In this document: piece by piece, positions 17,806-28,074 of the stretch
How the letters are laid out: every line of letters starts with the position of its first letter
Position numbering within the stretch: the first letter of the stretch is position 1
From: Nemertoderma westbladi
Lineage: Eukaryota > Xenacoelomorpha > Nemertodermatida > Nemertodermatidae
Assembly: GCA_032718475.1 (NCBI GenBank)
Contig: JAUCBJ010006311.1
Coordinates: forward strand, 1 to 34,066
DNA: 34,066 nucleotides
Reading direction: 5' to 3'
Notes under the pieces: generated by a model
Told to the model about the DNA's origin: nothing
Database searches by the model: none
Seen by the model: only the letters and a program-made list of their open reading frames with translations
Translations under genes and position numbers: made by a program

Positions 17806-17987
17806 TAACTAATTGATTATCAGAAAGTTTTAAGAATCTTTTCTGTTTATGTTATCGGGATATTCTTTATATTTGTAGTATCCCATACTATGTCTGTCTA
17901 TCAGTAGTTGAGTTTAGTAGCCTAGACCTCTGTGAGAGTAAAGCTCGAGATAATTTCTTATCTATTCCATAGATCCAATTGGCAAAC

Positions 17988-18704
17988 ATGGATGAAACTC
18001 CCTCAAGGAAGCCTACTATACGAAATGAGCACAATGATCCCATTTTTGGACAGCCGGAGCTTTTACCAGTTCTGCCTAGTTATAAGGATATATTATCCTA
18101 CAGCCACTTTATTCACCTCATCATCAAAGAGTTAGCATCTAATTACAAGATTTAGCCTGTGTTGTGGCTACAGACCTGCATAATAATATTGGAAGTCATC
18201 ATTCATTCCTACTATTAAACATAAGGTAGTTACAGAGGAGATCATTATTTCCAGGTAAAGCATTGCAATATATAAGAAGAAGGGTAGAAGAAGGGAGAAG
18301 GGAACTGTAAATGCAGTCAAGATGAATACATTCATAAGTAAATCCAATCATAAGTTTGATATTGCAAGCTATAAATGTGATGTACCACCTATACTATGCA
18401 GCTGTCGGTTGGATAATACGGTTCTTATAAATGAGCAGTAATTTTTCAAGCGATGTCAACTGGAAATGTTGTTGATTAACACATCTGATAACAAGAAGCA
18501 TATTTGTTTTGGAAGGAAAAACATAAGTCATCTACTATTCCAATCCTCTGTACTGTGGTTGATGATGATTCAGATGCAGATAATAGTACTGATCCAGAAT
18601 CCTGCAGTTCACATAGCAATTATGCTGATTATCAGAGTAAAGTTCATTCACTCATGAATTTCATAGAAGGGTCAGTGTATGTTTTGTCAAACTCCCATTG
18701 GTAA
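17988..18704 (+). pseudogene. Decayed copy of an unclassified invertebrate gene family (N-terminal part)
   Basis: Three protein-like stretches follow one another. 17988-18155 is a complete 55-codon frame (starts MDETPSRKPTIRNEHNDP, includes LPVLPSYKDILSY). 18304-18441 contains FDIASYKCDVPPILCSCRLD with paired cysteines and ends in TAA, continuing in the same frame. From about 18520 another frame gives VVDDDSDADNSTDPESCSSH. The order (a 'PSYKDI' start, then 'FDIA-x-YKC...C-x-C', then an acidic Ser-rich part) resembles a multicopy family that I associate from memory with sponge and other invertebrate genomes; this is unverified. In-frame stops and frame changes suggest a relic, unless unrecognised introns intervene. 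Confidence 0.45.
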
Positions 18705-19083
18705 CCTGAGAGTAGACCACTTAGCCATTTTAAAGTCCTTTTAAGGGCTGTTTGAGGAACAATTCAAGAAATTGCTCAGTCAGACCAAAAAATCGCAATT
18801 AAATTTAAATTCATTGGTGGCTTCAAATTCAACAGTAGTAATTGAATCATTAACGAATTAATCTCAATAAATTTAAAATGCAAAAGTTCCCATATCAATC
18901 ATTATCAGCACTTGTGACTATTAGGGACCCTCCTGACAGCATAAATGACAGCACTGCTGTAAGACAGCGAGACAAAATTTGCAGTAAGACAAAATGGTCA
19001 ACACTCAATAATGTAATAGACCTATAAGTCAATATTGCTATTTATTATTCAAACTTATTTGAAACATTCTCTGACAACTTCTC
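18705..19083. other. No gene seen
   Basis: AT-rich sequence with short frames only. Nothing repeated or structured stood out. Confidence 0.4.
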
Positions 19084-19209
19084 TTATCGTTCTGTGATTA
19101 ATGTTAAAAATGTTTTTACCAGTATTAATATATATACATATCCAGCTAACTTTAAACAATCCCTAATGATATTTCCAACCTTGGCATCAGAAACCGACTC
19201 CAGTGTCTT
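19084..19209 (-). pseudogene. Exon-like island, - strand
   Basis: An AG acceptor (19210-19211) precedes an open frame reading KKTLESVSDAKVGNIIRDCL and then KLAGYVYI before low-complexity residues and a stop at 19084. A GTATAT donor lies after GYVYI's codons. The composition is protein-like and the strand is the same as the 19.75-19.91 kb island, but the phases of the two do not join directly. Family unknown. Confidence 0.25.
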
Positions 19210-19746
19210 CTTTTATCACATAGATTCTATGAATGACAAGTAAATTTCAATATTAACAAATTATTTATATTAATACTAATTATTAAATTTAATGTTTAAA
19301 TAAAATTTGATTATACAATTACAAATGCAATAATGCATTTCATGTTAAAATAATCTTATATAGATAATAAGTCATAAATATGTGACAGATTTTACAGCGA
19401 AATTGTATACCTTTCTACCAATTCGAAAGTTAAATTAATTAAAAAAAAATATATATATAATATATTTCTCACATTTATGGTAATAAGAGAAGTTCAGACG
19501 TTTCTAATGAAATCAAGATTTATCGTGATCACTTTATATTATTGTATACCACCATAGGCACAGTAAGAAAAAAACAAATAACCTGGACATATCAATTAGA
19601 AACCAAAATTATTTATTGACTTATACCAAGCAAGAAATTTACTTATGTAGGTTGGTTTGTAAAATGGGAGGGGCGTCATGTCATAATTCGAGTGGTTTAA
19701 TAATTAACATAACGAATTACTTGCCAAGTCTGATTGCACATATTAC

Positions 19747-19907
19747 CTGCAATTGTGCAGTTGTTGTCCCAGCTCAGCAACCTCTTCGATAATCTTTATA
19801 TGTAATTTTGGCATTAAGCCTAACTGAATGGGAGACACCACCAGACTATCCGTGAGACTATCCCGTTTGATACCCATTTCATTTTGCCATCCTCCTTGCT
19901 TTTTCAG
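19747..19907 (-). CDS. Probable internal exon, - strand, unknown protein
   Basis: 161 nt with an AG acceptor (19908-19909) and a GTAATA donor (19741-19746) and no in-frame stop. It encodes about 53 residues including KKQGGWQNEMGIKRDSLTDS and, later, LHIKIIEEVAELGQQLHNC. The sequence is GC-richer than its surroundings and strongly protein-like. I do not recognise the family. Nearby islands on the same strand (21.13, 20.25, 19.21, 16.4 kb) could belong to the same gene. A short G-x-x-RDSL motif recurs at 20155-20247. Confidence 0.42.
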
Positions 19908-20154
19908 CTTATTTAATTAAATGTTGTGTCAACTCTCAATACTGAATTATGTTTAACACAAAACCGTTCAATGTTTACTATCATTTGATTAGTGTACAAG
20001 TTCATCATAATGTCAACATCCTGAATGATTGTACCTATAGCAAAAATAGCAATAGTATAAAAAGTATAAATTAGTATAAATTATACATTCGTTTCAAATT
20101 TTTTGTTTGATTGATTATTGATTCAATTTCATGTGTTATCTGCTAATTTCACTA

Positions 20155-20247
20155 TTATCCAGCTGCGAATTGGTATGTCTGTTGAGTGGAAGTTCCAGAT
20201 AGTAAACTGTCTCGAGAAAAACCAACAGCCTTTGGATCTGTAATGTA
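20155..20247 (-). pseudogene. Exon-like terminal island, - strand
   Basis: After a pyrimidine-containing ATCATCTTCAG acceptor the frame reads YITDPKAVGFSRDSLLSGTS and a few more residues to TAA. It shares G-x-x-RDSL with the exon at 19747-19907. It may be a terminal exon or a relic; other frames here are also open, so confidence is low. Confidence 0.22.
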
Positions 20248-20564
20248 CTGAAGATGATGGGTTCATAGTGTTTCTGACATAGTGTTTCTGATAGTGTTTG
20301 GTAACTTAAACGATTTTTCACTGTTCACTTATGATTTCTCATTTTCAAATGTAGGCAAATATATCCCTGTACTGGCATTTGCAACCCAAGCTATTAAATT
20401 GTCAACATAATTAGCCTTGTTCAATTGCCTTTTATCAATCTAAGGTACAATGATCTGGAACTATTGGACATTTGTAACAATACATGATGCTGAAATTGCA
20501 AAGATCGCATATGATGTTCAAGTTTATAGAATTTATACTAATGCATGAAATGATCTGCCACATG

Positions 20565-20905
20565 ATCCAAGAATTGCTCTGCCACCAGATCCTTCTACTA
20601 TGGCATCAGATCCAAGCGCTAATTTTCCACCAGATCCCATCCATGAACTGATAAGCAACATGTTCCAAGAATTGCTCTACCAGCTGATCTTATACTATGC
20701 CATATCATTCTGATGTGCCACCAGATCCTTCTGCAATAGCATCAGATCATTCTAATCTGCCACCAGATCCTTCTACTATGCATCAGATCCAAGCGCTAAT
20801 TTTCCACCAGATCCCATCCATGAACTGATTAAGCAACATGTTCCAAGAATTGCTCTACCAGCTGATCTTATACTATGCCATATCATTCTAATCTGCCACC
20901 AGATG
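20565..20905. repeat. Tandem repeat, ~178-bp period, Pro-Asp coding in parts
   Basis: The segment beginning CCTTCTACTATGGCATCAGA at 20591 recurs at 20769 with about 120 bp conserved. Inside it CCACCAGATCC recurs at 12-40-bp spacing, and the + frame often reads (L/V)PPDPS-x-x-ASD. Single-base indels between copies (CTGATAAGC vs CTGATTAAGC, ATGGCATC vs ATGCATC) break the frame, so it is a relic or non-coding. Confidence 0.75.
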
Positions 20906-20988
20906 CCTCTCCTGAGCCATGGATATGATGCATTTGGAAAATCCCTTTCCATTCGCTTTCAAATGACTCATTCGCGTTTTATAAATAG

Positions 20989-21131
20989 TTATAATAAATA
21001 AATAGTTTTATAAATATTTATGGAATGAAACGATGTTGTTGTTTTGAAGTTTTCACCCGACCTCTTCTTGTACCTTTTAATGAAAACGTTGGTAAAATGG
21101 GCAAGCTCCTCCATAGTCAACTCGGGTAGGT
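20989..21131 (-). pseudogene. Exon-like island with weak resemblance to tyrosine-recombinase-like N-terminal helices
   Basis: After an AG (21132-21133) the frame reads LPELTMEELAHFTNVFIKRY and then KKRSGENFKTTTS before AT-rich codons and TAA at 20989. The pattern 'L-x-x-F...F-x-x-x-x-K-K-x-x-G-x-x-(Y/F)...T' recalls the start of DUF3504/Crypton-like or ZMYM-type recombinase-like proteins. That similarity is from memory and weak. No catalytic residues are present. Confidence 0.28.
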
Positions 21132-21399
21132 CTATTTACCTCCATATTTTAACTCCTGCTGTAATATTTATTTTTCACCATTCATTTTCACCACATTTTT
21201 GGATGATAAAATATATAAAAACAAATTGTATATAATTATCTCTCTGGAACCTCTGTCTGGGAAAGTTGTTCACTTCGATATTGAAAACTACCAAACATAA
21301 TGTAATTCCAAAATGTATCATTCAGGTATAGAAATTTTCATTTTCCTATGTAGATAATTAAGAAAATTAAAGACATACTATTAAACTATTTATATTGAA

Positions 21400-21591
21400 T
21401 GGGATGGGAGAATCTTTTAAGTTCCCAAGTGGCCTTGGTTCTCATTTATCGACGAGTTAAGGATGAAAGACAGGGTTGGGCTAGGCTGCAGCATTTAAAG
21501 CAGTGGGCTCAAACAGTGCTGCCCCATCTAGGGATCGAACCAGTGCCTCCTGATTGGAAGCCCAGGAATGTCACCACTAGACCAAGCTGAC
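21400..21591 (-). mobile_element. tRNA-Gly-derived SINE
   Basis: On the - strand 21591-21518 reads like a degraded tRNA: an A-box-like TGGTCTAGTGGTGAC, an anticodon-loop-like CTTCCAA as in tRNA-Gly(TCC), and a B box GGTTCGATCCC (21531-21541). The 3' end does not pair with the 5' acceptor strand and no discriminator is evident, so it is not a functional tRNA. A unique body follows to about 21400 (TTGAGCCCACTGC... to GAGAACCAAGGCCACTTGG). Pol III boxes in a tRNA-like head plus an unrelated body define a SINE. No poly-A tail or clear TSD was found, so the 3' boundary is approximate. Confidence 0.72.
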
Positions 21592-21888
21592 GTTTGATTG
21601 CTGATTGCTAAATAACTTATATTAAAGAATGTACACCTCGGATTTATATTATTTAATATTTATTAAGTTGAATTCACAGTTCAACCATATGTGTGTCATT
21701 TACAGTCAATGAGCGTAAATTGCCAAGAATAAAATGATATTTACAAGTGGATCACAGATGTGCATCGCTGTCCCACTGGTCCCACTGGTCCCTCATTGAC
21801 ATGCCGATATGAAACTCTTACCCTCACATTATACTACTAATTAAGTGGAAGAAAACCATTAAATGCATATACCCCGTATTTCCAGATA

Positions 21889-21915
21889 GGGGGGGGGGGG
21901 GGGGGGGGGGGGGGG
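21889..21915. repeat. 27-base poly-G run
   Basis: An uninterrupted G27. Together with C19 (15457), G13 (17214) and C17 (17788), long G/C homopolymers are a recurrent feature of this 7-kb interval. Confidence 0.9.
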
Positions 21916-23582
21916 TTGTTCCACTTCCTCACCACTTGTATGTTGTAGTTCCTACATCATCATAAAGGATATGATGTAGTATGGTGTACGAAATGAGGAG
22001 AATTTGATAGCAAATCAGGGGTAATTCACAGGATTAACTTGCTGCATCTATTGACATTTTGATGCATCATCATATTATTGATGCATCCTGAGTGATTTCA
22101 GAGTCCTTACCACTTAGATTATATTCCAAGGAAATATCGAAGTTGATTATGTCATTGGAGATATCAATATTAATAAAAGTACATATATCAAAGGAATGAT
22201 GAACTGTCATTAGTTGAATGCCGCCAATAGGCTACCCCATTCTGTTAATCATTCCTGTAACAAAGCGACATGCTGAAAATGGAGTAGGGGAATAAAATAT
22301 ATTTGGGAAAAAATCGAAGGCAGGAGAATAAGAAGATATAAGTTTGAAGTGGGAGAGTAATCAGTCCTTTATTATATATCTAATCTAAATATTTAATCGC
22401 AAATTTTAAAGTAAAATATTGACTAACTGAAAGCATTTTGTGGGGCATTTAGCAACATGAAGGCTTTTAATGATAAAAGCGCAGCAGTAGGGACCTGCCT
22501 GGTTAAGTAGCCAATTACCCAAATGGAACGGATGCACAAGGTATCAGTGGGGGATCAATGGTTCCATCAACCCCCTGCTCCCATCCCTATCCATCACCAT
22601 TGGTTAAACTGGATGAAGGTAGCAGTGGGAAACGAGAAACTGTAGTTACTCCAACTATGGTTAATTGATCTCGCCATTTTCATTTCATATAACAGTGCAT
22701 TTTTACAGTATATCATCAGTCTAAACGCATCGAACTTTGATTCTATTTAATCTATATTGTCATTTACACTTTATGCTCCTTCATGTGAATATTAGCTTCT
22801 GCTGTGTGCAGACTTCAAAGTGCACAGTTTGCCTGCAATGTATTTGTGTACTATACCAGTTACAGTTTACATGATTAAATTTTATTCAATGTTTAATTAT
22901 TTATATTTTATTCTAGGGTTTACTATGGAAGATCATCCATGGCGATGGCAGTGATCATAGCTTAATAAGACTAATACATACGATTCTTCCCATTCAAAAT
23001 TTATTACATTTCATTTTTTATTACATTACAATTATTACATTTTAGTGATTGGTACGTACATAGTACATAAATACACTGCACTGCACAGCAGACTACTGCA
23101 CATCGATTGCGACTACTTAAGTATAGTATAGCATACGTATGTGAGATAAACTGGAATTTTATATATATAAAAATATAGTTCTAGTATGAATACACACTCA
23201 ATTTCAAATAAATTAAATTAGAAGTTGCATGGTATGTATGTAAAATCAAAATTAATATTGGTAGTTGAATGACCGATCAGATAGGAAGGATTTGTGCAAG
23301 AGACTCTCTTAAGTTTCTAGTATTATCTTAGTAGATATCAGTACTCCAGATACCAGATATGTAGATCAAAAGCTAGAGTCATTTTAATATTTATTACTAA
23401 GTTTATAATAGTAAGAATGGAAACGCCCAAGGCATTTGATATCATCCTCATAAACATCCCAGAGAGAAAGCATCATGTTAAATTATTCCCTAAACATTCA
23501 CCAAGAAGAAAGGGATTGTGACACCACACTGTATTATTATCCATGTTTTGAGCCTATTATTATTAGCAATTGGTCGTCTAGC
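21916..23582. other. No gene seen
   Basis: Non-coding, AT-rich. 22480-22640 is more GC-rich and contains ATCAATGGTTCCATCAACC-like and CCATCACCATTGGTT phrases on opposite strands, possibly an old repeat. I could not assign it. Confidence 0.4.
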
Positions 23583-23808
23583 TTATGATTGCATACGGAT
23601 ACATACTTTTGAGTACAGGCCCTGTGAGTTAACACTGCGAGTAGTATGAAGTCCTCCACCTGAGTTACTATCTAATTGACCAATAGCAGTCAACCATAAA
23701 TCATGTTTCTCTTGAAAAAGCTTCTCAATTCCCTGTTTCATTATTAGTTACAGCAGTTTGTGGAATTGCACGTTCATTAACTACTTCAAAGGTGAAATTT
23801 TCTAACAA
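23583..23808 (-). pseudogene. Frame-shifted coding relic, - strand
   Basis: After an AG (23809-23810), 28 codons read LLENFTFEVVNERAIPQTAV and on to a TGA at 23725. The +1 frame then continues EKLFQEKHDLWLTAIGQLDS followed by about 29 residues to TAA at 23583. Protein-like composition on both sides of the frame change suggests a once-continuous reading frame. Family not recognised. Confidence 0.38.
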
Positions 23809-24587
23809 CTATTTCAGTTAATTGTGACAATATTAATTGTAGTTATATTTTGACATTCAGTTTCATTTTGTATTATTTGTATACATTAAGTCAGGAAGTA
23901 TTGTATTATGCGATTATAAATAATTAAACCAGATTGTTCTTTTTTGTTACCTGGCCGGTAATTAATAGCACAATTTAATATACAATCTCCCGAAAATAGT
24001 TTGTAATGGTATCTCCTTTTAAAATGAAAGGTATCTCCTTAAAGCTCAAAATAGTATATTATATAAATATGATTACTATTCCTCGAAAATACGGATTAAA
24101 AAGTTGGACAAAATAATTATTTATTACATGGGCAAAATTAAAACTTTTTTCCTTATTCTAGAGGAATTTTATTTACCTAGTGCCCGCAGCGCCAGCAAGG
24201 TTGATAAAGGGTCGAGAGAATGTTGAAAAAATGTTCTATATTGGTTCCCCATGTAATACGTAATTTTATTCTTAAATTGGTACTTTTTTGTTGCTAAATT
24301 CTTTAATAAAAGATAAAGCGATATTATAGTGTTACAAAATAAATTGAACTGTAGTATTTTACTAAATTGCTTCCATAGTTACGGCGATTCAACTTATTGT
24401 ACTTTTCATCATAAGATGCAGCCTTACTCAATGTTATATAATTTAGTGTTCTCGAGTATTTATTATTCCATATAATAAATAGAGATCCGCTTAACTACAT
24501 AAATCATATTGGATATTGAGTTCCTTATTGGTGTATGTCTTCAGACACTAAAGTTGCAATAATTTTTCAAACTAGTTGTTACCAAGG
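23809..24587. other. No gene seen
   Basis: AT-rich, with small phrases such as GGTATCTCCTT repeated at 24008 and 24030. No supported feature. Confidence 0.4.
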
Positions 24588-24858
24588 TCTTTCGCCGTGA
24601 GGACCGGCCAGTGCATAATCTTGTACTTTGGCAGCCTTTATGGAGTGAATAAGCATGGTGTGGACAGCCCATGACTTTCTTGAGACGCATCTTAAAGGAC
24701 ACTGGCCTTGAAGATGCGGATGATCTAGCAAATGTCATGGGTGATAGGGAGTTATGGCGGCGCAATTTTGTCGACAAGTTGGCACAGCATTCTTAATATA
24801 TATGTAATAAATATATAATGCAGCTGCAATGCAGCATGCTGATCGTAGTAGTAGTAGA
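24588..24858 (+). mobile_element. 5'-truncated LINE 3' end (short copy)
   Basis: From CTTTCGCCGTGAGGACC to GATCGTAGTAGTAGTAG this matches the end of the larger LINE at 27210-27449 at about 95%. It carries a 2-nt insertion (GGTGTGGACAG vs GGTGGACAG) that breaks the frame and an AT-rich insertion after the stop codon. The shared tail GCAGCTGCAATGCAGCATGC and a (GTA)n end mark the true 3' end of the family. Confidence 0.82.
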
Positions 24859-25465
24859 TGTTTCCTTTTTAGTATGTACCGTTCCTAGAAGTTTTTCAGG
24901 TAGGCTTATTAATTGTCGCGCCTAATTCAGTTCTAGTACTGAGTACAGTACGGTAAACAGTAATGAACTAAGTTCATTTGGAAATTGTTCCATTGTGCTA
25001 ATTAGTACGTAGTTTATAACCATAACAACGTGTGCAATAAGGGTCGGTTGGAGTTTAGTCCAGTGATAGAGAGTATTTGTTCCGGTCCAGTACCAATATA
25101 TAAATTCAGAAATCAGCAAAATGTGCCGTAAAGGCCTAGTGCAGTACTGTACATACAGATACAAACATTCTACCAATAGTTGACCAGCTGGTGGAAACTG
25201 AAACTGAATGATGAGTGTGAAGAGGTTATGCTGTTTTTCCCGAGGAGAGGTGGCAACACTAAACAGACGGCATTCCTCAATGATTCATGAGTTTAACATA
25301 TTTGGAATCCTTGCAATGACATATTATTTACATCAGACGAAGAAATAGCTATAAGGAGGTACCTTATATCTAGAACTTAATAACAAAGATTAAAAGATAA
25401 ATAAAATTATTTATTCCTGGGAAAAATGTTTTCACGATGTATTTTATTTCCTGAGGTTAATAAAG
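24859..25465. other. Spacer between two LINE copies
   Basis: No supported gene. The 84-codon - strand frame at 24922-25176 has no recognisable features. Confidence 0.4.
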
Positions 25466-25480
25466 AGTAGATAATACTCT
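25466..25480. repeat. LINE target-site duplication, left copy
   Basis: AGTAGATAATACTCT, repeated exactly at 27450-27464 on the other side of the LINE. The first few bases also resemble the LINE's (GTA)n tail, so the true duplication may be slightly shorter. Confidence 0.8.
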
Positions 25481-27449
25481 ATCTTAGCATAGCTGCAGAA
25501 ACAGTTACTGTATACCCTCGAAACAGGAAAAGGGCCCCCTGGACTGACAACAAAAATCAGAAGTGCCGAAATGGCCTTCATAAGGCGCAGAAAGAGTCCC
25601 GACTCAAACAGACTACAGCGGCCAAGAATGCAGTTAAGGCTGCATCTAGGTCCCTGAACAGGCAGTACTCTGTTAATCTACAGGAGCTAATAAACCAACA
25701 GGTTGATGCCATCAATGATGCTGACGACAGCAGGCAATCATCCCAGGCATGGAAATCGGTCAATTTGATTACTGGGCGGAAAAGCCAACCAACCACCAAG
25801 GTTAAGGCTGAATCACCAGCCGATTGCCTCAATGGTTGGAAAGCCCACTTTGAAAACCTCCTCAATAATGACAGGGTATTGCCTGATAACTTTATAGAAG
25901 TAAAAGTGTCTGAGTCTGTACTCCCAGATATTCCCATTGGCGATATCTCCTTTGCAGAAGTGTTGCTGCTGCAAAGAGCATTAAGACCAATCGTGCCAGA
26001 CATTTACCGAACAACAAGAGTCCCACAAGAAATGAAAACAAATAAGTTGGTGCCAGTTCCCAAGAAGGGCAACCTAACACTCTATGGTTCTTTTCGGGGA
26101 ATCTCATTGATCTCGATTGCTGCAAAGCTATACAATAGGATTCTATTAAATCGCATCAGGGATCCCATTGAGAGACTGCTCCGTGGAAATCAGAATGGGT
26201 TCCGTAAAGGTCGTGGGACCATGGAGCCCATTTTGGCACTTAGAAGGATAATTGAAGAATTATCAAAAAAGAAAGACAGGCATCTGGCTGTTATCTTTGT
26301 TGACTTCTTCAAGGCCTTTGATTCAGTCTCTCGCTCACGTATGTTCAGCATACTTTCATTATATGGGATTCCTGATGAAATTATTGCAGCAATCAGATCA
26401 GTATACGATGGTTCGACAACATTTGTGTCTACTGTTGACGGTAACACAGAACCATTTGAAGTGTTATGGGGCGTCCTCCAAGGAGACACACTTGCACCAT
26501 TCTTGTTCATTATTGTGGTTGACTATGTTCTACGCATGTCCTTAGATCATCATAATGATGATGGGGTGATGATAACTCCACCTACTGGCTCCAGAAGTCG
26601 AGGAATCCTGCCAAGTACCTAACTGATCTAGACTTTGCTGATGACTTAGGAGTACTCTCAGAATCATTAGAGGGAGCCCAACGGCTCCTCAGCTCATTAG
26701 AACATGCTGCTACTAGTGTTGGTCTTTTTATTAACTCCAGAAAGACCAAAATTTTGACAGTTAACTTTGAAAGTCCTCAGCAAGTCTCTGATCGGATGAG
26801 CATAAGCTCAAAGGATGGTATGCTTGAGCATGTGGACGACTTCTGTTACCTGGGATCATGGATCTGGAAGTCAGGTGAGGACCTTCGAATACGTAAGGGA
26901 AAGGCATGGGCAGCCTTGAATAGGCTTTCCAGGATTTGGAAGCCACCGAGAATTAATCGGAAACTTAAGGTCCGATTATTTAGAGCAGCAGTAGTCCCAT
27001 TACTCCTCTATGGGAGTCCATGCCGGGCTCTAACTGCTGAGGACACCAAATCTCTGGATGGCACATTCACAAGAATGCTACGCCGGGTTCATTGTGTCAA
27101 GTACAATGCACATATCTCCAAACAGACACACTATATAACGTTGGAGGTGTCTCATTGGTTCCCCCAAGCTTGACACTAGAACAAAATCGCCTCCGCTTTG
27201 CAGGACATTGCTTTCGCCGTGAGGACCAGCCAGTGCATAATCTTGTACTTTGGCAGCCTCATGGAGTGAATAAGCATGGTGGACAGCCCATGACTTTCTT
27301 GAGACGCATCTTAAAGGACACTGGCCTTGAAGATGCGGATGATCTAGCAAATGTCATGGGTGATAGGGAGTTGTGGCGGTGCAATTTTGTTGACAAGCCG
27401 GCACAGCATTCTTAAAAATGCAGCTGCAATGCAGCATGCCGATCCTAGT
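25481..27449 (+). mobile_element. 5'-truncated non-LTR retrotransposon (LINE)
   Basis: A 1.97-kb copy between 15-bp target duplications. It contains the C-terminal two-thirds of a LINE ORF2 (pre-RT segment, reverse transcriptase, thumb and C-terminal region) and a short 3' UTR ending GCATGCCGATCCTAG. The 5' endonuclease part is missing, as expected for incomplete reverse transcription. The exact duplication and retained sequence suggest a moderately recent insertion. The clade is not certain; the C-terminal 'RFAGHCFRREDQ...LLRRIL' style is common in aquatic invertebrate LINEs. Confidence 0.85.
25483..27415 (+). pseudogene. Broken LINE reverse transcriptase ORF
   Basis: Open without a start from the 5' truncation point, then 285 codons from 25765. 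RT motifs: KLVPVPKKGN and SFRGISLISIAAKLYNRIL (~26050-26140), NGFRKGRGT (fingers), FVDFFKAFDS (motif A, Asp near 26302; the second F replaces the usual Ser), GVLQGDTLAPFLF (motif B, ~26470). A frameshift near 26600 ends this frame, and the catalytic FADD (26634-26645) lies in the next frame. Continuation runs through DFCYLGSWIWKSGED (~26840) to 27173; a second shift near 27120 leads to RFAGHCFRREDQPVHNLVLW and the natural end at 27413-27415. About 40-50 residues also seem missing before 26010 (after FAEVLLL). It is not functional. Confidence 0.85.
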
Positions 27450-27464
27450 AGTAGATAATACTCT
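27450..27464. repeat. LINE target-site duplication, right copy
   Basis: Exact match to 25466-25480 (AGTAGATAATACTCT). Confidence 0.8.
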
Positions 27465-28074
27465 TTATCTTTATGTTGTAAGTAGTGAGCAGCTCAACTA
27501 CATAAAACCAAAACTAAACGGTGGAAGGATTTTGCCCAAGTGACGTGCATTGCATACCTTATCTACATCGATTCTATTTCAGCACATGAATAAAATTAAT
27601 GGAATCAATTGTAATAAAAAATAACGAACTAAATGAAGCCGAAAATAAATAATATTTTTCGGATTTTAAAAAACTTTAAAAAAAGTTACTCCCCTTCTCA
27701 TTACGATTTGGAAAAAATTGGGAGGGCAGGGGACTGGATGTCACTGCATTGGAGGGGACTGGAACTGGGTCACACCGATTGTATATCCCAGGCCATGATA
27801 TATTCGTTATTATATTTACATTGTATTATTAATAGCCGCATAATGTGAATCTTTAAGTTTTTGACTATCATTGTATTAAAATACATGACCTATTGTATAT
27901 TTGATCCTCTCGAAAATATTACATAATATTGATTGACCATATATATAATAGATATAATAGATCTATATTTGTTTCTATGGTACTCACTCAGTATTGAGTA
28001 ACTATTGAGTAACATATTATTAATTGATTTAATAATGAAATATACATTTCCAAGAAACACTTTAACTTGAAGAC
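27465..28074. other. Upstream region of the adenylyl cyclase exon
   Basis: AT-rich. Any promoter or 5' UTR of the cyclase transcript would lie here or further upstream, but I see no firm TATA box or splice acceptor. A 71-codon + frame at 27633-27848 has no recognisable features. Confidence 0.35.

Noticed and set aside
21518-21591. Functional tRNA-Gly gene on the - strand
   Set aside because: Acceptor strands do not pair and the anticodon stem is imperfect. The sequence continues into a SINE body.
17073-23088. Repeated phrase CACTGCACTGCACAGC at two sites
   Set aside because: Too short, and the flanks do not align; probably coincidence.
26190-26510. - strand ORF opposite the LINE
   Set aside because: Antisense shadow of the reverse transcriptase motifs on the + strand.
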